Below are positions 16,297 through 24,346 of a stretch of DNA of 26,580 bases, in pieces (the first letter of the stretch is position 1; every line of letters begins with the position of its first letter). The translations under genes and the position numbers were made by a program. The DNA is from an uncultured Prevotellaceae bacterium. GTDB taxonomy: Bacteria > Bacteroidota > Bacteroidia > Bacteroidales > Muribaculaceae. The stretch lies in the NCBI GenBank assembly GCA_905210415.1, contig CAJLWM010000025.1:1-26580 (forward strand), given 5' to 3'. Below the pieces are notes generated by a model. The model was not told where the DNA came from, did not search any database, and saw nothing but the letters and a program-made list of their open reading frames with translations.

Positions 16297-17606
16297 TGTT
16301 TAAGATAATCATCGATTGCGTGACCCGATTCGTCGCGGTTGATCATGCCCTTCACCTCGCTGTGGCCCTTGAGAATCTCGCGCATTTCGGCCTGCATTTC
16401 GCTGTCGGTTGGCACCAAGTGGCAGCGGTAAAGTTCCAGTTGCGTGTAAGCCAGCGATGTGAGCAGGTGGTTGAGGCGTTTGCGCTCGTCGCCAGAGGCG
16501 CGTTTGCTCATTGCGTCAAGTTGGGCGCGGAATTTTATAAACTCTGTGGCATCGAGGTAGGATTGACACATCTCCTGCATATTGCCATATAGAGGCAGAA
16601 GGTGATTGGTGGTATTTGCGCGCATCTCAAGGCCCCAGTAGTATTCGGTGAGAATATCACTTGTCACCGGATAGTGGGTGCTGAAATATTCAGCCACCGC
16701 TTGATGCACATCAGTGTCGGGATTGTCGAGTAGCAGAGCCAAAGTGTGTGTCTGCACGTCGTCGAAAGCCGAGTAGTCGTCGCCGCTTCCGTTGATGAAA
16801 ACGCCGCTCACGCCCAGTTGCTTGTATAACTGCAAGCGCGACTGCATTGCCAGCAAGCAGGGGAAAGGCGAGAGATAATCGTCGTAGTTGCGCTCGTAGT
16901 CCCAGATGTAGATTTTTTCGCATTTCGATTTCCAAGCATCTATCATTCCCAAGAATTCGTTGTAGCCGGCGTCTTTGGTGAAATCGACGCGCATCGGCAG
17001 CGAGATGCTTGAGATGAACACGCCCACGTTGCTTGGTAGTTTTACCAACGGTGCAGCCTTGGTGGTGTGATAGGCCGATGTGAAGAATTGATGCTTTGGA
17101 AACTCCTTGGCAAGGCGAGTGATGAAGGCTGTGACAGACGGCGTGGCATTGCCTGGAGTGTTGCCCTTGGCGCGGCATTGGGCGCAAGTGCAGGCAATCT
17201 TGTTGTCCATAGGCATGATGCTTATGCGCTCGCTATAGGAGTCGGTGCCATAGCCAAATTGGTCGATGATATAGTTGCGCACGGCCTTGTAGAGTTGTGG
17301 GCTTGAGAAGCAGAATTGCTTGTTGCTCTTTGCTCCGTCAACGGTGGCATACATGCTCTCGGTGATGTCATCACTGATGGCTTTGCGCAGATTATGCCCC
17401 CACAATCCCCAGTCGTAGTCGGGGTGATTGGTTTGCATGTCACGCTGCACGCTCTCGGTGTTTGAGGGCGTGTACAACCCGCGATACACAAAGGTGGTAG
17501 GCTCGTCGTCGGCGTGTTGCGTCTGCGCATTTGCCGAGCAACCGCCAAGCACCAAAGCGGTGATTGCCAAAGATGCTATTTTAGAAATGAATCGTGACAT
17601 TTGCAT
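16293..17606 (-). CDS. DUF4838 glycoside-hydrolase-like lipoprotein
   Basis: A 437-residue predicted lipoprotein with lipobox LGGC (Cys23). The main part matches the DUF4838 pattern: a cysteine cluster IACTCAQCRAKG (Cys139, Cys141, Cys144), a barrel-like region, an acidic/aromatic segment YIWDYERNYDDYLSPFP (about 233-249), then GVSGVFINGSGDDYSAF and a helical tail. DUF4838 proteins are related to glycoside-hydrolase barrels such as the alpha-glucuronidase type, but activity is mostly untested. The first 26 bases overlap the end of the beta-barrel gene, indicating coupling; a second ATG (17600) also lies within the overlap. In this operon it occupies the place that a periplasmic modifying or cleaving enzyme (PgaB, PelA, BcsZ) has in other exopolysaccharide systems. 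Substrate unknown. Confidence 0.8.
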   Translation of the reverse strand: MQMSRFISKIASLAITALVLGGCSANAQTQHADDEPTTFVYRGLYTPSNTESVQRDMQTNHPDYDWGLWGHNLRKAISDDITESMYATVDGAKSNKQFCFSSPQLYKAVRNYIIDQFGYGTDSYSERISIMPMDNKIACTCAQCRAKGNTPGNATPSVTAFITRLAKEFPKHQFFTSAYHTTKAAPLVKLPSNVGVFISSISLPMRVDFTKDAGYNEFLGMIDAWKSKCEKIYIWDYERNYDDYLSPFPCLLAMQSRLQLYKQLGVSGVFINGSGDDYSAFDDVQTHTLALLLDNPDTDVHQAVAEYFSTHYPVTSDILTEYYWGLEMRANTTNHLLPLYGNMQEMCQSYLDATEFIKFRAQLDAMSKRASGDERKRLNHLLTSLAYTQLELYRCHLVPTDSEMQAEMREILKGHSEVKGMINRDESGHAIDDYLKQ

Positions 17607-20385
17607 TCAGATAAAGATAATTCTTGTTTCTATCGGCGTCGTTGTCGGTAGAAGGGTTGATGGTCATCGAGTACCACGAACCCATAATGCCAAAATCAAT
17701 CACAGAATTGATGGCGTAAGTGCCACCAATGCCAAACATGGTGTTGAGTTGGTTGAACTTAACAGGCATATTATAGTCGATGAGCGAAATCTCAGGAGCA
17801 TTACCCACGCTGCCAGAGATGAATATGTTGGTGCGGTTGCCCTCAATCGGGTAGTATTTGGCTACGGCACTGGCATTGGCGAAGAACTTACCGCTGATGT
17901 ATTCCGATTCTTTGCCTGCGAGGGTGAGCAAGTGAAGGTCGGCACCGAAATTAAAGCGCTCAATGCCCTTGGTGCCGCCCAGTCCCACGCCTATCAGCGA
18001 GGTGTTGTAGTAGGCGCTCACCATACGATACGATAGCGCGCCTTTTGCGGTCCACTCGTGCGGCAACGCATAACTTGCCTTGGCCTCCAATCTGAATCGT
18101 GGGAAGAACTTGTTGGCGCAGCCAGCGATAATGGTAGATGTGAGAGCGTCGTTCCAAGTATGCTCCCATTCGCCGCTTATTGTCACTCCTGTTCCGCCTT
18201 TTTCGTCATCGGCAGTTACGGGCTTTATCAATCCGTCGCGACCGGCATAGCCGAAGTTGATGGTGTAGTTGTTGCCTTTAGCGAAGTGAGTGTAAGAAAC
18301 CAGTGCTGTTGAGGTGATTTGGTCTTGGCTGGCAGGGCGTGCCAACTGATACTCTATGTTCACTTGATTTTTCAACAAATGAAATTTCATCTCCTCAAGG
18401 TTGCGCACATATTCTTGCGATTCGGCAAGCGATGGGCGGTAAAGCTTATATGTTGCCACGGCATTATCCCAGTCTTTCATCGCCTGGTATATCATCGCCT
18501 TGGTGTGGATGAGCGATTGATTGTCGGGCTGATATTGCAGCGCGTCGTTAACGAGATTCAATGCAATCTCGTAATTCTTGGCTTTCAAGTGTTTCTGTGC
18601 CAGATTATCGCTGCACTCGGCATAGGCGTTCACCAAGGTGGTGTCGCCCATATAGAATTCGAGCATCGGGCGAAGTTGGTCTAAGGCATCCTTATAGTTG
18701 CCGTCTTCAGCCTTGAATTGCGCTTCCTTAAGCGTGAAGAATGGGTCGTCGGGGAAACGCTCGCGCCCCAGCGATGCCAAAGAACGAGCCTTTTCGCCTT
18801 TCTTCATCTGCAGCGAGGTGTTGATGCCCATGCGCAGGAGGTCGGCAGAAGGGTTGCCCATATCTAATGCGGCCTGTATCTCTTTGTCGGCGTGATAGAG
18901 TTTGCCCTCGCTTATTAGTTGCTTGATGTAAGGCAGGGAAATCTCCTCATACAACCCCGCTTTGGCGATAGGGTCTTTGCAGATATTGTTGAGCAAAAGA
19001 GTGGCCTTCGCGCGGTTGCCAGTCTGCTGATAGCAGGTGAATAGGCGGTGCTCGATGGTAGATATGGTCTCTTCGTCAACGTTGTATTGGCGAATCTCCT
19101 CGAGAGTGGCGATAGCCTCGTGATATTGCCCGAAATCCATCATGCTGCGTGCTTCGCCGAGGCGTATGGCGCACAGTTCCTCACAGATTTCGCGGTCGTT
19201 GGGCCACTTGGAGTGCATCTTCACCAGCATAGCGGTTGCCGCCTTGTCGTTGCCCAAATGGCGCTGTATGGTGTATTCGCGGTAGAGCAGCTTCTGTGTG
19301 TCGCCATATCGCTTGCGGGCTTGTCGCACATACACCAGCGCATCGTCGAGGTAGCCACGGGTAGTGGCGGTGTTGAGCAGATAGTTGAGAGCCTCGTCGG
19401 AGTGCTCTTTCTCGTATATCTTGGCATAAGCCGTGTAGGGGTCGTTTTGCACAGCCATGCGAGCCGCGTCTTCCTCGAGCGCCTGTGAGAGTTGGCTTAT
19501 CTCACCACTGTGGGCCGCCAAAGCGGCAATGTTGCTTTGAGCCTCGCGCAGGTATGATAGAGCCTCGCTATAGCGAGGCATTTCGCCAAGAATCGAGGCT
19601 TTTTTCTCAACGAATGGATAAGGCTTTGCCACTACTGATGCAGCATATCCGGCGGCGTCGAGAGCCGCTTCGGTGCGACCGGTCTGCAGATAGAGGTTGC
19701 ACAGAGCCATTTGAAATTCCTCGTTTTTGGGGTCAATCTTTACCAACTGCTTGAGCATGTCTTCTTGCCCCTCAAGGTTTTTCTTGGTGCGATATTGGCG
19801 ATACTTGGTCTCCAAGTCGTATGCTATCTCTTTCTTCACGTCTTGCTTTTCGGGGTATATCTCACGCAGGCGATTGAGTAGTCGAGTGGCTTCGGCCGTA
19901 TTGCCCTGCAGGCGATACAACTCAATCTTCTTCTTCTTCCAAAGATTGTAGTCGTAGGGCGAAGTCTCAAGCAGTTCGTTGCAATAGACTATTGCCGAAC
20001 TATAGTGCTTGGTGCTTTCCTCGATTTTCATTAGCATCTCCTTTGAGTGGAGATTGTCGCTGTTGTCGCGCAACGAGCGGATGAGGAAAAATCGAGCCTT
20101 GTCGTATTGATTGAGGTGTAGCCAATATTCGCCCATGAGTTCGTTGAGCGCAGAGATAGTCTCGTATTTGTTGAGACCCTTTTGCAGAATCTGACGGCCT
20201 TCCTCCCATTTGCCTTGCTTAAACAGCTTGCGGGTGGCGATTTCGTAGTATCCGGGCGTGCCTTCGCGGGCATCCTCAATCCGCTGGCTGATGGTGGAAC
20301 GTTGTCTATGCTGCACGCGCTGAGCAGCCGCTGGCATACTCGGCAGCAATATGATTAGATATATGATGATTGTTCGTCCTGACAT
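17581..20385 (-). CDS. TPR-repeat outer-membrane beta-barrel protein (YaiO/PgaA-like exopolysaccharide exporter)
   Basis: 934 residues with a signal peptide (about 1-21, ending PAAAQ). A long array of tetratricopeptide repeats runs from about residue 40 to 650 (for example KQGKWEEGRQILQKGLNKY and NLYLQTGRTEAALDAAGYA). A C-terminal domain of about 260 residues has alternating amphipathic strands like the YaiO-type outer-membrane barrel. The last residues NANVTIHF end in Phe, the usual outer-membrane insertion signal. A periplasmic TPR scaffold plus barrel is the design of PgaA, BcsC and AlgK/E, which conduct exopolysaccharide through the outer membrane. The gene starts 7 bases after the glycosyltransferase stop and overlaps the DUF4838 gene. 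The barrel looks small for a wide pore, so a gated or accessory role is possible. Confidence 0.85.
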   Translation of the reverse strand: MSGRTIIIYLIILLPSMPAAAQRVQHRQRSTISQRIEDAREGTPGYYEIATRKLFKQGKWEEGRQILQKGLNKYETISALNELMGEYWLHLNQYDKARFFLIRSLRDNSDNLHSKEMLMKIEESTKHYSSAIVYCNELLETSPYDYNLWKKKKIELYRLQGNTAEATRLLNRLREIYPEKQDVKKEIAYDLETKYRQYRTKKNLEGQEDMLKQLVKIDPKNEEFQMALCNLYLQTGRTEAALDAAGYAASVVAKPYPFVEKKASILGEMPRYSEALSYLREAQSNIAALAAHSGEISQLSQALEEDAARMAVQNDPYTAYAKIYEKEHSDEALNYLLNTATTRGYLDDALVYVRQARKRYGDTQKLLYREYTIQRHLGNDKAATAMLVKMHSKWPNDREICEELCAIRLGEARSMMDFGQYHEAIATLEEIRQYNVDEETISTIEHRLFTCYQQTGNRAKATLLLNNICKDPIAKAGLYEEISLPYIKQLISEGKLYHADKEIQAALDMGNPSADLLRMGINTSLQMKKGEKARSLASLGRERFPDDPFFTLKEAQFKAEDGNYKDALDQLRPMLEFYMGDTTLVNAYAECSDNLAQKHLKAKNYEIALNLVNDALQYQPDNQSLIHTKAMIYQAMKDWDNAVATYKLYRPSLAESQEYVRNLEEMKFHLLKNQVNIEYQLARPASQDQITSTALVSYTHFAKGNNYTINFGYAGRDGLIKPVTADDEKGGTGVTISGEWEHTWNDALTSTIIAGCANKFFPRFRLEAKASYALPHEWTAKGALSYRMVSAYYNTSLIGVGLGGTKGIERFNFGADLHLLTLAGKESEYISGKFFANASAVAKYYPIEGNRTNIFISGSVGNAPEISLIDYNMPVKFNQLNTMFGIGGTYAINSVIDFGIMGSWYSMTINPSTDNDADRNKNYLYLNANVTIHF

Positions 20386-20392
20386 AGTAGTA

Positions 20393-21850
20393 TTATTTTT
20401 TGTTTGTGCTCTGGTTGGGGTCGGAACCCGGGGCTGGGGTGGCGCGCTTCATACCCGTGCGCTCCATTGACTTCCATACAGCCTTTTGGCGAGTGATATA
20501 TTTGAAATAGCCCATAATAGAGCAGTAAACGATTATCGGGTGATATATGATAGGCTCTAAAGCCGCCGCAAGCATCAGTTTCAGGTAACTCTTCACGCTG
20601 GTGTAGGAGCAACCCAAAATATAATCGTAGAATACCACAAACGATGATAGCATAAAGCTGAATGCGTAGATGGCAAAGAATGTTACGAAGAAAGTGTCCC
20701 AGTTGATGCCTCCAGTTATGCCCAGATATATCATTGCCATAGCACCGAAAGACTCGATGATTGGAGCCAAAAATTCAAATAGGAAAGTGTAGACCATCGA
20801 AATCATGCCCAGACGCTTGTATTTGGGATTGAACAGCACGCGATGGTGCTCGTGCATCAACTGTATCAAGCCACGACCCCAACGTACGCGCTGGCGATAT
20901 AGCATCTTCAGGTTGGATGGGCCTTCAGTCCAGCAACAGGTGTGCGGAATCTGCACCACGCGATATTTCTGCTTGAAGTCGCAGCAGTAGGAAATCATGC
21001 GCGTGAGCATATCCATGTCCTCGGCAAACGAGGTGCTGCTATAGCCACCGGCGTTGATTACCACCTGTGTGGAGAACAGACCGTAACCGCCCGACACGTT
21101 GTTCATGGCGTTGATTTTACTCCACCCCATTTTTCCCACCAAAAACGAGCGCTTATATTCAAGGTCTTGGAATAGCGGTATGAGGCGGCTCGATGGGCGA
21201 ATGTCAACCAGCACACCGTCGCTGATAGTAGAACCGTTGCTCATCGACATCGTTCCCGAAACGGCGATAACCGTCTTGTCCATAATGATAGGGAAAATAC
21301 ACTGATACATGGCATCTTTCGATAGAATACAGTCAACGTCGGTGTTGATGAAGTAAGGGTTGGTGATTACGTTCAGACCGGCATTCACGGCGTCGGCTTT
21401 TGTGCCGCCGTTCACCTTGTCCACTACTATGAGTCGTGAATATTTTGGGTTGGTTGATTTAAACAATCGCTTGAATGGCGCGCAGTGCACCTGCTCTACG
21501 TATTCAAATGGCACTTCCACCATGTCGAAGGTGTTGATAAGCAAATCGAGGGTTCGGTCCTTACTGCCGTCGTTCACGATGCACACCTCAAAGTTTGGGT
21601 AGTCCATCTTGAGCAGCGATTCCACGTTGTCGATGATGGTTTTTTCCTCGTTGTAGGCGGGGGCCACGATAGAGATGCCGGGGACGTAAGGGGAGCTTTG
21701 CGCCATGTGGCGAATGTAGTCGCCCGACCACTGCTTGTAGTTGCTGCTATATCGGTAGGCAAACACCAATAGCATCACATACGATGCTATCAGCAAAATG
21801 GAGTAGGTGAAGATTATGTATCCGAAAAAGTATAAAATAAACTCCCACAT
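20393..21850 (-). CDS. Inner-membrane processive family 2 glycosyltransferase (PgaC/IcaA/HasA-like)
   Basis: 485 residues. N-terminal membrane helix at about 5-30, then a cytosolic GT2 domain: VAPAYNEEKT, NDGS (Asp94), GGTKADAVNAGL, the DxD motif in NTDVDC (Asp171, Asp173), the acidic base segment SFAEDMDML (Glu277-Asp278), and the processivity motif QRVRW (Gln320-Trp324). Four or so membrane helices follow (about 347-450). This full set (D, DxD, E/TED, QxxRW) marks a polymerising synthase that both makes and translocates a beta-linked polysaccharide. The start is the ATG at 21850; two codons upstream only a TTG exists. It follows the helical-repeat gene by 6 bases. The polymer cannot be deduced; N-acetylglucosamine or hexuronan polymers are known for close families. 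Confidence 0.9.
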   Translation of the reverse strand: MWEFILYFFGYIIFTYSILLIASYVMLLVFAYRYSSNYKQWSGDYIRHMAQSSPYVPGISIVAPAYNEEKTIIDNVESLLKMDYPNFEVCIVNDGSKDRTLDLLINTFDMVEVPFEYVEQVHCAPFKRLFKSTNPKYSRLIVVDKVNGGTKADAVNAGLNVITNPYFINTDVDCILSKDAMYQCIFPIIMDKTVIAVSGTMSMSNGSTISDGVLVDIRPSSRLIPLFQDLEYKRSFLVGKMGWSKINAMNNVSGGYGLFSTQVVINAGGYSSTSFAEDMDMLTRMISYCCDFKQKYRVVQIPHTCCWTEGPSNLKMLYRQRVRWGRGLIQLMHEHHRVLFNPKYKRLGMISMVYTFLFEFLAPIIESFGAMAMIYLGITGGINWDTFFVTFFAIYAFSFMLSSFVVFYDYILGCSYTSVKSYLKLMLAAALEPIIYHPIIVYCSIMGYFKYITRQKAVWKSMERTGMKRATPAPGSDPNQSTNKK

Positions 21851-21856
21851 AGTCAA

Positions 21857-23062
21857 TTAAAGCATTCTCATTTGGTTAAGTATTGCCACCGCATCAATCT
21901 GATCCATCAATCGGCGTTCTTCCTCGTTGTTGATCACCTCGCTGCGCAGAAGCTCAAAAGCACGTCGGCCGGTGTTGGCGTAGGTGTAGAGGCAAGATAG
22001 CGCAATCTCTTTGGTGAGTTTTGACGAAGCTGTGCGATAGGCGTTCACAAAGAATTCGGTATATAGTCCAGAATTGATGGCGTGAACGGCGCGCAGCACT
22101 TCGTGACGTATCGATTCGGGCTGATGTTCGTAGGATTCCACCGCTGCTTGTTCCTGGTCTTTGTCGCATAGTTTTGCTATGGCGCGTAGAGCGGCGATGC
22201 GATATTTATAAGTTGGCGACAGCAAGATTTCGTGCAACGATGCTTTCTCCGCATCGCTGCCCCAGTAGGCCACTTCCTCGATTAGGAAAGCCACCGACTG
22301 CTCGTTTTGCACCTTCTTGGCAATGATTAGGAATTGTGGCATCTGTCGCTCGTTGGCCCACACCCAACCGAAAAGGCGGTGCATCATCATGAATCGCCAA
22401 ATGCCTTGATGCTCGTTTAAGTCCTCGATGAGATACCTGTAGGGCTCAGACTTCGACGATATGATGTGGCACATGCGAGCCATTTGGCGCACATTGCTCT
22501 TGTAGTGGTTGATGTAGTTGGCAAGCAGACCCTCGCTTACGCTGACGTGCAGATTCACCATATTTTGCAGCGTGAGTAGCACGTTGTGGTCGCTCGCGAG
22601 GTTTTTCTCGTAGAGCGCTTTCACACCCGTCATTGTGCATAGTGTGTCGGCATTTGGTACATTGTCGGCCTCGCGGTTAAGGTCCATACATATTTCTGAG
22701 ATTACTCGCGAGAGCGACTCTGGACCGTAAGAGGTTATCATATCCCATTTCATGTTGCAGGCTTCCTCGAGGTCGGTTACGCTTGGTTTCTTGTCGGAAA
22801 TCAATATTTTGTAGAACCCGTCGTAGAGGTCGCGGCGTGCGCTTGTGAATAATTCCTCTTTTCGCTTGTTGCTGCGTATTCGCCGGATAAACAGGATGAA
22901 CAGCACAATCATGGCTATCACACACACCAATATCATACTGTAGAGTATGCGTGTGGTGATGGGATAGTTGGAGTAGTATAAAAGGAAACGCCTGAGATAA
23001 AATTCTATTACCTCAAATCCATAAAAATCAACCGAATATCCATCTGGGTAAATGCTGCCCAT
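21857..23062 (-). CDS. Membrane-anchored helical-repeat (HEAT-like) protein of the exopolysaccharide operon
   Basis: 401 residues. A single strong membrane helix at about 37-60 (SMILVCVIAMIVLFILFIRR) is followed by a basic stop-transfer sequence, placing the large C-terminal part in the cytoplasm. That part (about 70-400) is all-helical, with HEAT/ARM-like units such as SPTYKYRIAALRAIAKL and LTKEIALSCLYTYANTGRRA. No enzyme motif is visible. It sits directly before the synthase gene and 29 bases after the NusG-like gene. It likely acts as a scaffold or regulatory partner of the synthase and perhaps as a docking site for the receiver protein; this is inference. HEAT assignment is by pattern only. 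Confidence 0.75.
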   Translation of the reverse strand: MGSIYPDGYSVDFYGFEVIEFYLRRFLLYYSNYPITTRILYSMILVCVIAMIVLFILFIRRIRSNKRKEELFTSARRDLYDGFYKILISDKKPSVTDLEEACNMKWDMITSYGPESLSRVISEICMDLNREADNVPNADTLCTMTGVKALYEKNLASDHNVLLTLQNMVNLHVSVSEGLLANYINHYKSNVRQMARMCHIISSKSEPYRYLIEDLNEHQGIWRFMMMHRLFGWVWANERQMPQFLIIAKKVQNEQSVAFLIEEVAYWGSDAEKASLHEILLSPTYKYRIAALRAIAKLCDKDQEQAAVESYEHQPESIRHEVLRAVHAINSGLYTEFFVNAYRTASSKLTKEIALSCLYTYANTGRRAFELLRSEVINNEEERRLMDQIDAVAILNQMRML

Positions 23063-23091
23063 AAAAACAATGCTATTAGTTTGTCACTTTG

Positions 23092-23709
23092 CTATATGCG
23101 CTGAAGAAATGCGCTCGGTATGTAGGCCGTGCACATCGTCATCAGGTCGGTCACTACCATTGCCACGCGTTGCTGCCCTTGGTAGCGTGCCACTCTGCCA
23201 ATCACGCCAGAGAAAGCCCCATCGGTGATGCGCACCAGTTGACCGGTCTCAAATTTTGGTATGGCCATTGAAGACACGATGATGTCGTTGGCTTCGGCGG
23301 CACATATTATCCTCAGACTATCGATTTGGTCGTCGGGCACTATCATGGGAGTCTTTTCTGTTGTTCGTCCCACGAGGGTGTGCCGATAGTAAAATCGTAG
23401 GTATGGCAGATTGACGTTGTCGTAGACGAAAGCCTGGATCTCGCTCTCAGTGCCGCGTGCAAAGAATATGTTCGGCAATCGTGATTTGGTGACCATCTCC
23501 CGTTTGCCGTCGACCTCTTTTTCCACCTCGATGGTGGGAAGGAATGCGGTAACCCCCTTCGACACCAGATAGTCATACGCCTTGCGCTCTCTGCCATAGG
23601 TGGTGCGCAGTGCATACCAGTGCGCAGCCTCGCTGGGCGATTGCTGGCTCTGTGGAGTTGCGAAAAGGGTGTTTCTGGTGGACACCCCTTTTTCAGAATT
23701 TTCTGCCAT
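23092..23709 (-). CDS. UpxY/NusG-family transcription antiterminator
   Basis: 205 residues. The NusG N-terminal (NGN) domain starts HWYALRTTYGRERKAYDYL (about 30-48) and continues with VTAFLPTIEVEKEVDGKRE and LPNIFFARGTESEI. A KOW-type C-terminal domain (about 152-205) has FETGQLVRITDGAFSGVIGR and ends in a hydrophobic AFLQRI. This is the pattern of the UpxY proteins that precede capsule operons in Bacteroides and allow RNA polymerase to read through their leader. It is the first gene of the operon, after a leader of about 320 nt with hairpins. The house-keeping nusG normally lies by secE and rplK, not here. A preceding stretch of about 25 residues (Ser/Thr/Gln-rich) is atypical and of unknown role. 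Confidence 0.88.
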   Translation of the reverse strand: MAENSEKGVSTRNTLFATPQSQQSPSEAAHWYALRTTYGRERKAYDYLVSKGVTAFLPTIEVEKEVDGKREMVTKSRLPNIFFARGTESEIQAFVYDNVNLPYLRFYYRHTLVGRTTEKTPMIVPDDQIDSLRIICAAEANDIIVSSMAIPKFETGQLVRITDGAFSGVIGRVARYQGQQRVAMVVTDLMTMCTAYIPSAFLQRI

Positions 23710-23786
23710 AGCAGCATTCTGAGAGTCGGGGGGAGTGCAGGAGGCAAATCCGGCACGATGAAGATTTTAGCTTCCTCTTGAAGTGT

Positions 23787-23993
23787 GCACATCATGCAAT
23801 GTGCAATCATCAATTGTCATATCTGCTTGTTTAACTTTATTCTAGACAGAACCCAGTTAATAAGTTGACAATAAGGGGTGTGGGCATGCCGATACTTGCT
23901 TTGTGCCGTATCGGAGTTATGAAGCCAAATGACGATTTGGCTTTATGGAGGGAGAATTTGGTTACTTAATATTGGCTATTGAGTATCGCCAAT
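23787..23993 (-). promoter_or_regulatory. Structured leader of the NusG-like/exopolysaccharide operon
   Basis: Four simple inverted repeats lie between the presumed promoter and the first gene: GCACAT/ATGTGC (23787-23804); CCGATAC/GTATCGG (23889-23914); AAGCCAAAT/ATTTGGCTT with a 4-base loop (23922-23943); and ATTGGC/GCCAAT (23971-23993). None is followed by a T-run on the - strand, so they are not classic terminators; pausing, attenuation or loading of the NusG-like protein are possible uses. The rest of 23710-24035 holds no convincing gene. Confidence 0.55.
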
Positions 23994-24035
23994 ACGGAGC
24001 AAATGGTTTAAAGCACACAGGCATTAGTGTCGAAG

Positions 24036-24043
24036 CAAAGGTA
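24036..24043 (-). promoter_or_regulatory. -7 promoter element for the NusG-like/exopolysaccharide operon
   Basis: On the - strand this reads TACCTTTG, an exact TAnnTTTG match, preceded by a very AT-rich stretch with no clear TTTG at -33. Transcription would start near 24029, giving a leader of about 320 nt before the first gene at 23709. Confidence 0.5.
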
Positions 24044-24100
24044 CTTATTTATATTAATAAAAAAATAAATAATCTTTAAAATCTCATTTTCTTGCTGATT

Positions 24101-24220
24101 TTGAAACACAATTGAAACATTGTGGCAAAATTTTACAGATTTTGCCCTGATTTTACTTGAAATACATATATGCGACATATATGCATAAGTTGCAAATATG
24201 CAATCATGCCAATGCATATA
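24101..24220. promoter_or_regulatory. Cluster of phased repeats and a palindrome between divergent operons
   Basis: TTGAAACA occurs at 24101 and 24112 (11 bp apart). GGCAAAAT (24124-24131) and ATTTTGCC (24139-24146) form a perfect inverted repeat with a 7-base spacer. ACATATATGC occurs at 24164 and is repeated as ACATATATGC at 24175 (11 bp apart), with related ATGCATA words to 24220. The stretch lies between the - strand operon promoter and the trpS promoter. It looks like a set of protein-binding sites; no gene is present. Confidence 0.45.
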
Positions 24221-24266
24221 ATTGCGTGTGAATATGAGGGCAAAAGGCGAAATTATCAGGTGAGAG

Positions 24267-24297
24267 GTTGGGTAATCGAAATTATTGCGTAATTTTG
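24267..24297 (+). promoter_or_regulatory. Promoter of trpS
   Basis: TAATTTTG (24290-24297) is an exact TAnnTTTG box. GTTG at 24267-24270 approximates the -33 TTTG with a 19-base gap. The start codon at 24347 would follow a leader of about 40 nt. Confidence 0.6.
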
Positions 24298-24346
24298 CAA
24301 TTGATTAAAAAAACAACTCCGAAAATTGTATTTAAACTGAATAAAA

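Noticed and set aside
23343..23813. A 156-codon - strand frame starting in the operon leader and overlapping the NusG-like gene
   Set aside because: Most of it is the NusG-like gene read in another frame; Pro/Arg-rich low-sense sequence. A leader peptide is possible in principle but has no support.
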